From: PFJX01 sp964542455
GTDB taxonomy: Bacteria > Pseudomonadota > Gammaproteobacteria > Burkholderiales > Thiobacillaceae
Length of the DNA stretch: 64,000 nucleotides
NCBI GenBank assembly: GCA_964542455.1
Contig: CAZIUC010000006.1
Coordinates: 62,001-126,000, forward strand
Reading direction: 5' to 3'
The notes under the pieces are model-generated. The model searched no databases, was not told where the DNA came from, and worked only from the letters and a program-made list of their open reading frames with translations. Of this stretch, positions 52,825 to 60,490 are shown piece after piece. Positions within the stretch are counted from its first letter, which is position 1; every line of letters begins with the position of its first letter. The position numbers were made by a program, and so were the translations under genes.

Positions 52825-53412
52825 ATGCGGCAAGCCGAACTCACTCGCAATACCCTGGAAACCCGGATTCGCGTCCAGATCAACCTCGATGGCACGGGGC
52901 GCGGTGTCTTCAAGACCGGTGTTCCCTTCCTCGATCACATGCTCGACCAGGTGGCTCGCCACGGGTTGATCGATCTCGATATCGAAGCCGAGGGCGATCT
53001 GCATATCGACGCCCACCACACCAGCGAAGACATCGGCATCACGCTGGGCCAGGCTTTCGCCAAGGCGCTGGGTGACAAGCGGGGCATCCGCCGTTACGGC
53101 CATGCCTACGTGCCGCTTGATGAAGCGCTGTCGCGGGTGGTGATCGATCTCTCCGGCCGTCCCGGCCTGGAGTTCCATGTGGACTTCACCCGCGCGCGCA
53201 TCGGCGATTTCGATGTCGACCTGTTCCGCGAGTTTTTTCAGGGCTTCGTCAACCATGCCGGCGCTTCGCTGCATATCGACAACCTGCGCGGCATCAATGC
53301 CCACCACCAGGCGGAGACCGTGTTCAAGGCCTTCGGCCGGGCGCTGCGCATGGCGGTGGAGTTCGACCCGCGCATGGGCGATACCCTGCCGTCGACCAAG
53401 GGCGCGCTGTAA
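52825..53412 (+). CDS. hisB: Imidazoleglycerol-phosphate dehydratase
   Basis: 195 residues, monofunctional. Two manganese-binding repeats are visible: 'FLDHMLDQVARHGLIDL' with 'DAHHTSEDIGITLGQA' and 'FFQGFVNHAGASLHI' with 'GINAHHQAETVFKAFGRAL'. First gene of the his-HIT-tat operon; a 150-bp divergent promoter region separates it from hisC. The stop overlaps the hisH start. Confidence 0.97.
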   Translation: MRQAELTRNTLETRIRVQINLDGTGRGVFKTGVPFLDHMLDQVARHGLIDLDIEAEGDLHIDAHHTSEDIGITLGQAFAKALGDKRGIRRYGHAYVPLDEALSRVVIDLSGRPGLEFHVDFTRARIGDFDVDLFREFFQGFVNHAGASLHIDNLRGINAHHQAETVFKAFGRALRMAVEFDPRMGDTLPSTKGAL

Positions 53413-54110
53413 TGTCCGGCCTGAACAAAGAGGCTGACGTCGCGATCATCGACTACGGCATGGGCAACCTGCTGTCCGTATCCAAAGCGTTCGAGCATGT
53501 CGCGCGCGAAGTCAAACCCGGCGCCAAAATTGTGGTGACCTCCGATCCCGCCGTGATCGCGGCGGCGACCCGCGTGGTTTTCCCGGGGGTCGGCGCCATG
53601 ACGGATTGCATGCGTGAACTGGAGTCGCGCGGCTTGACCGATGCCGTGAAGCAGGCGGCCATCAGCAAACCGTTCCTGGGTATCTGCCTGGGGATGCAGG
53701 CGCTGTTCGCACATAGCGAGGAAGGTGATTGCGCCGGACTCGGCTTGCTGCCCGGCAATGTGCGCCTGTTCCCGGCCGAAGCCATGAAGGACGAGCATGG
53801 CCAGAAGCTGAAAGTGCCGCACATCGGCTGGAATAATGTTCATCAGGCCGCGCATGGGGCAAAACCCCACCCGCTTTGGGCCGGTATCGAGGATGGCGAA
53901 CGCTTTTATTTCGTCCATAGTTATTACGCCGAGCCCGCGTCACAGGACGTGGTGGCCGGTTTCACCCATTACCCCTTTGCATTCACCTGCGCGGTGGCGC
54001 ACGACAATCTGTTTGCCGTGCAGTTTCACCCGGAAAAGAGCCAGGCCGCCGGTCTGCGCTTGCTTGCCAACTTTGTCACCTGGAATGGTTTAGGGCCTGC
54101 CCATGAATAA
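53412..54110 (+). CDS. hisH: Imidazole glycerol phosphate synthase, glutaminase subunit
   Basis: 232 residues, slightly long. Class I glutamine amidotransferase triad: Cys92 in 'LGICLGMQALF', His206 and Glu208 in 'AVQFHPEKSQ'. 'IDYGMGNLLSVSKAF' is the family start. It supplies ammonia to HisF through the protein interior. Confidence 0.97.
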   Translation: MSGLNKEADVAIIDYGMGNLLSVSKAFEHVAREVKPGAKIVVTSDPAVIAAATRVVFPGVGAMTDCMRELESRGLTDAVKQAAISKPFLGICLGMQALFAHSEEGDCAGLGLLPGNVRLFPAEAMKDEHGQKLKVPHIGWNNVHQAAHGAKPHPLWAGIEDGERFYFVHSYYAEPASQDVVAGFTHYPFAFTCAVAHDNLFAVQFHPEKSQAAGLRLLANFVTWNGLGPAHE

Positions 54111-54265
54111 CTCGAACATTCTGGCTGCACTGGCGGGCGCGCTGCGGCGTTGCCGGTCGTTTGCAGGGAATGGCCATGCGGCGCGCCCGGCGCCTTGCAT
54201 CGCATCCCTCAAGCACACCCATAATTGCCCAAGTTATCCATGAACAGGCCCTTAAGGTAATTGAC

Positions 54266-55012
54266 ATGCTCATCATCCCCGCGATTGATCTGAAGGACGG
54301 CCAGTGCGTCCGCCTGAAACAAGGCGAAATGGACAGTGCCACGGTGTTTTCCGCCAACCCCGCGGAAATGGCGCAAAAGTGGCTGGCCGGTGGTGCCCGC
54401 CGCATTCATCTGGTCGACCTCAACGGCGCTTTTGCCGGCAAGCCGATCAATGAGAAAGCCATCAAGGCCATCACCGATGAACTCGGTGACGAGATTCCCG
54501 TGCAATTGGGCGGCGGCATTCGAGATCTGGATACCATCGAGCGCTATCTCGATGACGGCATCACCTACGTCATCATCGGCAGCGCGGCGGTGAAGAATCC
54601 CGGCTTCCTGCATGATGCCTGCACCGCTTTTCCCGGCCACATCATCGTTGGGCTGGATGCCAAGGACGGCAAAGTCGCGGTGGAAGGCTGGTCGAAAGTC
54701 ACCGGCCACGATGTGGTGGATCTGGCCAAACGCTTCGAGGACTATGGTGTGGAGTCGGTGGTCTACACCGACATCGGCCGCGACGGTATGCTCTCCGGCG
54801 TCAACATCGAAGCCACCGTGCGCCTGGCCCAGGCATTGAGCATTCCGGTGATCGCCAGCGGCGGTGTCACCAATCTCGATGACGTGCGCAATCTTTGCGC
54901 CGTCGCCCAGGAAGGCATCATGGGCGCCATCACCGGCCGCGCCATCTACGAAGGCACCCTGGATTTCACGGTGGCGCAGGCGCTGGCGGATACTTTGTGC
55001 GGCGTGAAATGA
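54266..55012 (+). CDS. hisA: ProFAR isomerase (phosphoribosylformimino-AICAR-P isomerase)
   Basis: 248 residues, beta/alpha barrel. Catalytic Asp8 ('IPAIDLKDGQCVRL') and Asp131 ('VGLDAKDGKVAVEGW') are in place, with phosphate loops 'QLGGGIRDLD' and 'IASGGVTNLDD'. The start at 54266 opens with the family motif; the 155-bp gap from hisH contains no other gene. The last codons run into the tandem-repeat array. Confidence 0.97.
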   Translation: MLIIPAIDLKDGQCVRLKQGEMDSATVFSANPAEMAQKWLAGGARRIHLVDLNGAFAGKPINEKAIKAITDELGDEIPVQLGGGIRDLDTIERYLDDGITYVIIGSAAVKNPGFLHDACTAFPGHIIVGLDAKDGKVAVEGWSKVTGHDVVDLAKRFEDYGVESVVYTDIGRDGMLSGVNIEATVRLAQALSIPVIASGGVTNLDDVRNLCAVAQEGIMGAITGRAIYEGTLDFTVAQALADTLCGVK

Positions 55013-55340
55013 TCCCACCCCGAAAACCTTCGCTGCGCTCGGTTCTCCCCTCAAGGGGCGAGAAACGCTTGGGGCNNNNNNNNNNNNNNNNNNNNNNNNN
55101 NNNNNNNNNNNNNNNNNNNNNNNNNNNNNNNNNNNNNNNNNNNNNNNNNNNNNNNNNNNNNNNNNNNNNNNNNNNGGCCCGGCGCGTTTCTGATCCCACC
55201 CCGAAAACCTTCGCCGCGCTCGGTTCTCCCCTCAAGGGGCGAGAAACGCTTGGGGCGGCCCGGCGCGTTTCTGATCCCACCCCGAAAACCTTCGCCGCGC
55301 TCGGTTCTCCCTTCAAGGAGCAAGAAACGCCTGGGGCGGT
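55013..55340. repeat. 81-bp tandem repeat array between hisA and hisF
   Basis: Units begin 'ggcccggcgcgtttctgatc' at 55176 and 55257, with the next (diverged) start at 55338, giving a period of exactly 81 bp; a further partial unit follows the hisA stop (55013-55075). Each unit contains 'ccttcgccgcgctcggttct' and a hairpin 'cccctcaagggg'. The copy number is unknown because the assembly gap lies inside. Confidence 0.85.
55076..55175. other. Assembly gap (100 N)
   Basis: Exactly 100 unknown bases, a conventional placeholder, placed within the tandem array. The true length and number of 81-bp units cannot be read. Confidence 0.99.
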
Positions 55341-55365
55341 CCGGCGAGTTTCTTGAGAGCCTGGC

Positions 55366-56136
55366 ATGGGGTTAGCCAAACGCATCATTCCCTGTCTCGA
55401 CGTGACCGCCGGTCGCGTGGTGAAGGGCGTCAATTTCGTCAATCTGCGCGATGCCGGCGATCCGGTGGAAATCGCTCGTCGCTATGACGAGCAGGGTGCC
55501 GATGAGCTGACTTTCCTCGATATCACGGCCACCTCCGATGACCGCGATCTGATTCTGCATATCATCGAGGCGGTTGCCGCGCAGGTGTTCATTCCGCTGA
55601 CCGTGGGTGGCGGCGTGCGCGCGGTGGAGGATGTGCGGCGCCTGCTGCATGCCGGCGCGGACAAGGTGTCCATCAACACGGCCGCCGTTTTCAACCCGCA
55701 GTTGGTGAAAGAGTGCTCCGACCGTTTCGGCTCCCAGTGCATCGTGGTGGCGATCGACGCCAAGCAGACGGTGTGGGGCGCGGCGCCGAAATGGGAAATC
55801 TTCACTCATGGCGGCCGCAAGCCCACCGGGCTGGATGCCGTGGAATGGGCGAAGATCATGCAGAGTCTGGGCGCGGGCGAGATATTGCTGACCAGCATGG
55901 ATCGCGATGGCGCCAAGATCGGTTTCGACCTCAATCTGACGCGGGCGATATCCGACGCGGTCAACATCCCCGTCATCGCCAGCGGCGGTGTGGGCAATCT
56001 GCAGCATCTGGTCGATGGCGTGAAACATGGCGGAGCCGATGCCGTGCTGGCGGCAAGCATCTTCCACTTCAGTGAATACACGGTGGAACAAGCGAAAAAA
56101 CATATGCGGGAACAAGGTGTCGAGGTGCGCTTGTGA
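55366..56136 (+). CDS. hisF: Imidazole glycerol phosphate synthase, cyclase subunit
   Basis: 256 residues. Catalytic Asp12 ('RIIPCLDVTAGRVVKGVNF') and Asp131 ('VVAIDAKQ') with 'LTVGGGVRAVEDVRRLL' and 'VIASGGVGNLQHL' phosphate loops. Partner of HisH. Start lies 26 bp after the repeat array, so the array forms part of the leader between hisA and hisF. Confidence 0.97.
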   Translation: MGLAKRIIPCLDVTAGRVVKGVNFVNLRDAGDPVEIARRYDEQGADELTFLDITATSDDRDLILHIIEAVAAQVFIPLTVGGGVRAVEDVRRLLHAGADKVSINTAAVFNPQLVKECSDRFGSQCIVVAIDAKQTVWGAAPKWEIFTHGGRKPTGLDAVEWAKIMQSLGAGEILLTSMDRDGAKIGFDLNLTRAISDAVNIPVIASGGVGNLQHLVDGVKHGGADAVLAASIFHFSEYTVEQAKKHMREQGVEVRL

Positions 56137-56525
56137 GTGGCGAAACGTGGTTGAACAAGGTCAGTTGGTCCGAGGATGGCCTGGTGCCGGCGATAGCCCA
56201 GGATGCCGCGAGCGGTGACATCCTGATGGTGGCCTGGATGAATCGGGAAGCACTCAAGCAAACCGTGGAGCTTGGCGAGGCGGTGTACTGGTCGCGCTCA
56301 CGCAAGAAGCTTTGGCACAAGGGCGAGGAATCGGGGCACACCCAGAAGGTCAAGGAAATCCGCCTTGATTGCGATGAGGACGTGGTTCTTCTCAAGATCG
56401 AGCAGTCCGGTGGCATCGCCTGCCATACCGGTCGTCGCAGTTGTTTCTTCCAGAAACTGGAGGACGGCAAATGGCAAGCGGTGGATCCGGTGCTGAAAGA
56501 TCCGCACGAGATTTATAAAAAATGA
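56133..56525 (+). CDS. hisI: Phosphoribosyl-AMP cyclohydrolase
   Basis: 130 residues, GTG start overlapping the hisF stop. Zinc and magnesium ligands in 'RLDCDEDVVLL' and 'GIACHTGRRSCFF', and 'VYWSRSRKKLWHKGEESGHTQ' the substrate loop. Separate from hisE, as usual in betaproteobacteria. Confidence 0.97.
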   Translation: MSGETWLNKVSWSEDGLVPAIAQDAASGDILMVAWMNREALKQTVELGEAVYWSRSRKKLWHKGEESGHTQKVKEIRLDCDEDVVLLKIEQSGGIACHTGRRSCFFQKLEDGKWQAVDPVLKDPHEIYKK

Positions 56526-56860
56526 ATTCGGATATCCTCAACCGCCTCGCGGAAACGCTGGAAGCCCGCAAGGCAGCCGATCCGCGGTCGTCCTATGTGG
56601 CCAAGCTCTACGCCAAGGGCCTTGATGCCATCCTGAAGAAGGTGGCGGAAGAGGCGGCGGAAACCATCATGGCGGCCAAAGATGGGGTTCGGGAAAAAAT
56701 CGTCTATGAAACCGCCGACCTGTGGTTTCATTCGCTGGTTTTATTGGCGCAACAGGGCATCCACCCCGATGAGATATTGAACGAACTGGCGCGGCGGGAA
56801 GGTTTGTCCGGGCTGGTGGAAAAAGCCGGTCGGGACCAATCCGGCAAGGATAACGCATGA
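56522..56860 (+). CDS. hisE: Phosphoribosyl-ATP pyrophosphatase
   Basis: 112 residues, all-alpha MazG-like fold. 'SYVAKLYAKGLDAILKKVAEEAAETIMAAK' contains the E-E-x-x-E metal motif. Overlaps hisI by 4 bases and the HIT gene by 4 bases. Confidence 0.96.
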   Translation: MNSDILNRLAETLEARKAADPRSSYVAKLYAKGLDAILKKVAEEAAETIMAAKDGVREKIVYETADLWFHSLVLLAQQGIHPDEILNELARREGLSGLVEKAGRDQSGKDNA

Positions 56861-57195
56861 GCGAAACCTGTATTTTCTGCAAGATCGTGGCGGGCGAGAT
56901 CCCCTGCAAAAAGATTTACGAGGGTAACGATCTGGTCGCCTTTCATGATATCCACCCGGTCGCGCCGGTACATTTCATGATCATTCCCAAGGAACACATC
57001 GCCTCACTGGCGGATGCGCATGTGCGCCATGAGGAGTTGCTTGGCCGCATCCTGCTGTTGGCGCCTCTCCTGGCGAAGGAGCAGGGGCTCGATGACGGCT
57101 TTCGCACCATCATCAATACCGGCCGCGGTGGCGGCCAGGAAGTGTTCCATTTGCATGTTCATGTCATCGGCGGAAACGGACCTCGCCCGATGTAG
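56857..57195 (+). CDS. hinT: HinT-like HIT-family nucleotide hydrolase
   Basis: 112 residues. N-terminal 'CIFCKIVAGEIPCKKIYE' and the histidine triad 'HLHVHVIGG'. Purine nucleoside phosphoramidase type. In betaproteobacteria this gene habitually sits between hisE and tatA, as here. Confidence 0.95.
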   Translation: MSETCIFCKIVAGEIPCKKIYEGNDLVAFHDIHPVAPVHFMIIPKEHIASLADAHVRHEELLGRILLLAPLLAKEQGLDDGFRTIINTGRGGGQEVFHLHVHVIGGNGPRPM

Positions 57196-57255
57196 TCCAA
57201 TATGTGGTGACGGCGTTGTCGGTACCACCTTATTCAATCAGCACAGGAGATAGAA

Positions 57256-57480
57256 ATGGGTTCATTCAGCATTTGGCACTGGTTGATCGTTCTGGTCATC
57301 GTTTTGCTGGTCTTCGGCACCAAGAAACTGCGCAACATTGGTGGCGATCTCGGCGGCGCCGTGAAGAACTTCAAGGAAGCCATGGGTGAAGAGAAGAACA
57401 AGTCCACCGAATTGCCTCGCGAGGGCGAAACCCACGGCACGACCATTGAAGGCGAGGTGAAGGACAAGCAGCAGAGCTGA
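57256..57480 (+). CDS. tatA: Twin-arginine translocase subunit TatA
   Basis: 74 residues: single membrane helix 'WHWLIVLVIVLLVFGTKKL', hinge, amphipathic helix 'RNIGGDLGGAVKNFKEAM' and a charged tail. Forms the protein-conducting assembly of the Tat system for folded proteins. Confidence 0.96.
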   Translation: MGSFSIWHWLIVLVIVLLVFGTKKLRNIGGDLGGAVKNFKEAMGEEKNKSTELPREGETHGTTIEGEVKDKQQS

Positions 57481-57568
57481 GTAGGAGCACACTTGCGATG
57501 AGCCGGACACCATGAAGGCGTCTGGCGTGTGTTAATCGCGGGCAAGCCCGCTCCTACGGATTCCAATC

Positions 57569-58099
57569 ATGTTCGACATCGCTTTTTCCGAACTTCTGGT
57601 CATCGGCGTCATTGCCTTGGTGGTGATCGGCCCCGAGCGCCTGCCCAAGGTGGCGCGTACCGCCGGCCAATGGCTGGGAAAACTCAACCGTTATGTGTCG
57701 CAGGTCAAACAGGATATTGACCGCGACATCAAACTGGATGAGCTGCGCAAGATGCAGCAGGACATGAAGGACACCGCGCAGAAATACGAAATCATGGCCA
57801 AAGACGGCGCAAGGGTGGCCGAGGAGACAGTGGAGCAGGAGGCCAACCAGATCAGCAAGGTGATGCAGGCCATGAGCGCCACCGATGGCGGCCTGACCAT
57901 GAAGGAATGGGACAAGGTCAAGGAAGAGGACGCCGCCAAGGCTGTCACGACGGCATTGCCCGAGGAGCCGGCGGCGCTCGCGGATAAGGCTGCGGAAGCT
58001 GAGTTGAAGCCGACCACCGTTACTACCGAAGCCGCGCCCCCCACACCCGCTGACGGCAAGGTTGCCGCCCAGGACAAAATCGACGACAAGGCAGCTTGA
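57569..58099 (+). CDS. tatB: Twin-arginine translocase subunit TatB
   Basis: 176 residues. The N-terminus MFDIAFSELLVIGVIALVV with the TatB-specific Glu and 'GPERLPKVARTAGQW' are intact; long acidic, Ala/Pro-rich tail. An 88-bp spacer precedes it. Forms the substrate-receptor complex with TatC. Confidence 0.95.
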   Translation: MFDIAFSELLVIGVIALVVIGPERLPKVARTAGQWLGKLNRYVSQVKQDIDRDIKLDELRKMQQDMKDTAQKYEIMAKDGARVAEETVEQEANQISKVMQAMSATDGGLTMKEWDKVKEEDAAKAVTTALPEEPAALADKAAEAELKPTTVTTEAAPPTPADGKVAAQDKIDDKAA

Positions 58100-58107
58100 G
58101 AAATCGC

Positions 58108-58929
58108 ATGGATGGCACGGAAACCTTTATCTCCCATTTGATCGAACTGCGCGATCGTCTGCTGCGTTCGGCGATTGCCTGGATTGTCCTGTTTGTTTGC
58201 CTGTTCCCGTTTGCCAATGATCTCTACACGATCCTGGCACAGCCGATGCTGGCCAAGCTGCCCAAGGGTGGCCAGATGATCGCCACGGAAGTGGTCACGC
58301 CGTTCTTCGTGCCGATCAAGGTGGCCATGATGACCGCCTTCCTCGGTACGCTTCCTTACATCCTTTATCAGGTCTGGGCATTCATCGCGCCCGGCCTGTA
58401 TTCGCACGAGAAGAAGTTCATCGTGCCCATGGTCGTTGCCAGTTGCCTGCTGTTCGCCTGCGGCATGGCGTTCGCTTACTTCCTGGTGTTCCCCGTGGTG
58501 TTCGGTTTCATTATCGGCATCGCTCCAGTGGGCGTGGCGGTGATGACCGATATCAACAAGTACCTGGATTTCGTCATCACGATGTTCATGGCTTTCGGCA
58601 TCACTTTTGAAGTGCCCATTGTGGTGATCGCCCTGGCCTATACCGGCATGGTCGAAATTAAGCAGTTCAAGGAGGCCAGGCCCTACGTGATTGTCGGTGC
58701 CTTCGTGATCGGTGCCGTCTTCACGCCGCCGGATGTGGTGTCACAGATCATGTTGGCCGTGCCACTGTGGTTGCTCTATGAGATTGGGGTGCTGGTCGCC
58801 GCCTGGATGATACGCAGCAAAGCGAAGGAGTCGGAGACGCCGGAGGAGGAAGGCTACCAGCCCATGTCCATCGAAGACATGGACAAGGAATTCGATCTCA
58901 TAGAGGAAGAGCAGAAGAAAACGCCATGA
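58108..58929 (+). CDS. tatC: Twin-arginine translocase subunit TatC
   Basis: 273 residues, six membrane helices. Family motifs 'FISHLIELRDRLLRS', 'LPYILYQVWAFIAPGLYSHEKKF' (receptor loop and Glu) and 'YVIVGAFVIGAVFTPPDVVSQ'. ATG at 58108 used; a TTG four codons earlier overlaps tatB. Last gene of the operon, followed by a terminator. Confidence 0.96.
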   Translation: MDGTETFISHLIELRDRLLRSAIAWIVLFVCLFPFANDLYTILAQPMLAKLPKGGQMIATEVVTPFFVPIKVAMMTAFLGTLPYILYQVWAFIAPGLYSHEKKFIVPMVVASCLLFACGMAFAYFLVFPVVFGFIIGIAPVGVAVMTDINKYLDFVITMFMAFGITFEVPIVVIALAYTGMVEIKQFKEARPYVIVGAFVIGAVFTPPDVVSQIMLAVPLWLLYEIGVLVAAWMIRSKAKESETPEEEGYQPMSIEDMDKEFDLIEEEQKKTP

Positions 58930-58951
58930 TGTTCCGTTATGGTGCGTAATG

Positions 58952-58986
58952 AATAAATAACGCCCCTTCATGGGGCGTTATTTATT
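58952..58986. terminator. Bidirectional terminator after tatC
   Basis: AATAAATAACGCCCC faces GGGGCGTTATTTATT around a 4-nt loop, giving a strong stem with A and U tracts on both sides. Confidence 0.85.
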
Positions 58987-59185
58987 CCCGGCGCGCCGCT
59001 ATGCACCAGCATTTGTGCCTGCATGGGATGCTTCCGTTACCCGCATCGGAAATGTTTGTGTATTTATTTCAATAAGTTGCGGTGCCATTCGGGTTTTTTT
59101 ATGCCACCGCGGCATTCGGGTGCATGACGCCCTGAATGAAGGCATGGCTCTTGCTTACGTTCTTTCCGTTTTTCTGGAGATGACT

Positions 59186-60388
59186 ATGGATGCTTTCAAA
59201 TCAGGCGCGGACGTACTTTTTATCTTGTTGGGCGCCATCATGGTGCTGGCCATGCATGCCGGTTTCGCGTTTCTGGAACTGGGAACGGTACGCAGGAAGA
59301 ACCAGGTCAATGCCCTGGTAAAAATCCTCACTGATTTTTCGGTGTCCACCATTGCTTATTTCTTCGTCGGTTACGGCATCGCCTACGGCGTCGATTTCAT
59401 GGCTGGCGCAGATCAATTGGTGATGAAAAGTGGTTATGGGCTGGTGAAGTTCTTCTTCTTGCTTACGTTTGCCGCCGCCATTCCCGCCATTGTTTCCGGT
59501 GGCATCGCCGAGCGCGCGAAATTCAATCCACAACTGGCCGCCACCTTCCTCCTGGTCGGCTTCGTCTACCCCTTCTTCGAGGGCATGGCCTGGAATAACA
59601 ACTTCGGTTTCCAGGACTGGCTCAACGCCAGTTTCGGCGCCAAATTCCATGATTTCGCCGGTTCTGTGGTGGTGCATGCCGTGGGTGGTTGGATCGCCCT
59701 GCCGGCGGTGCTGCTACTGGGAGCCCGCCGCGGACGCTATCGCCACGATGGCGCCATATCCGCGCACCCGCCTTCCAGTATTCCGTTCCTGGCCCTGGGT
59801 GCCTGGATACTGACGGTGGGCTGGTTCGGCTTCAACGTGATGTCCGCGCAAACCCTGGAAGCCGTTTCCGGTCTGGTCGCGGTGAACTCATTGATGGCGA
59901 TGGTGGGCGGTACGCTGGCCGCGCTGTTTGTCGGCAAGAACGACCCTGGTTTTATCCACAATGGCCCGCTCGCCGGTCTGGTCGCGGTCTGCGCCGGTTC
60001 CGACCTGATGCACCCGTTGGGCGCGCTCGCTACTGGTGTTATCGCCGGAGCGCTGTTCGTGGCGATGTTCACCATCACCCAGAACAAATGGAAGATCGAC
60101 GATGTGCTCGGTGTCTGGCCGCTACATGGTTTGTGCGGTGCCTGGGGCGGCATCGCCGCCGGCATTTTTGGCCTGCAAGCGCTGGGTGGGATCGGTGGCG
60201 TCACTTTCGCCGCGCAACTGGTCGGCACCTTGACTGGTATCGCCATTGCTCTGGGCGGCGGCGCGCTGGTTTATGGCCTGTTGAAACTTGCGGTCGGCAT
60301 CAGGCTTGACGCCGAGGAAGAGTTCAACGGCGCCGACCTCTCCATCCACAAGATTTCCGCGACGGCGGAGCGCGAAACCAACTGGTAA
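59186..60388 (+). CDS. amtB: Ammonium transporter
   Basis: 400 residues, eleven helices. Family blocks 'GFAFLELGTVRRKNQVNAL', 'PAIVSGGIAERAKFNP', 'DFAGSVVVHAVGGWIALPAVLLLG' (first pore His) and 'WPLHGLCGAWGGIAAGIFG' (second pore His). GGAG lies 6 nt before the ATG at 59186; the longer open frame to 58970 has no support. No glnK adjoins it, so PII control would be in trans. The 200-bp leader contains no convincing sigma-54 promoter. Confidence 0.95.
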   Translation: MDAFKSGADVLFILLGAIMVLAMHAGFAFLELGTVRRKNQVNALVKILTDFSVSTIAYFFVGYGIAYGVDFMAGADQLVMKSGYGLVKFFFLLTFAAAIPAIVSGGIAERAKFNPQLAATFLLVGFVYPFFEGMAWNNNFGFQDWLNASFGAKFHDFAGSVVVHAVGGWIALPAVLLLGARRGRYRHDGAISAHPPSSIPFLALGAWILTVGWFGFNVMSAQTLEAVSGLVAVNSLMAMVGGTLAALFVGKNDPGFIHNGPLAGLVAVCAGSDLMHPLGALATGVIAGALFVAMFTITQNKWKIDDVLGVWPLHGLCGAWGGIAAGIFGLQALGGIGGVTFAAQLVGTLTGIAIALGGGALVYGLLKLAVGIRLDAEEEFNGADLSIHKISATAERETNW

Positions 60389-60448
60389 GTCCGAGGTGGG
60401 ATGGGTTTCGCTATCGCTCAACCCACCCACGCAACGGTATCGACAAGG

Positions 60449-60474
60449 CTGGGGTACGCATTTGCGTACCCCAG
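60449..60474. terminator. Hairpin between convergent amtB and glgP
   Basis: Perfect 11-bp arms CTGGGGTACGC / GCGTACCCCAG around ATTT. It lies between the ends of two convergent genes. No U-tract, so strength is uncertain. Confidence 0.6.
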
Positions 60475-60490
60475 CGCTTATACCGGGTGG

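Noticed and set aside
55013..55340. CRISPR array
   Set aside because: The 81-bp units are directly adjacent, whole-unit tandem repeats with no short repeat/variable spacer pattern and no cas genes.
59000..59180. Possible NtrC site (GCAC...GTGC, near 59003-59018) and sigma-54 promoter upstream of amtB
   Set aside because: The half-sites are 8 nt apart rather than the usual 7, and no TGGC-N10-GC match with correct spacing exists before the ATG; 'tggctcttgct' is too short.
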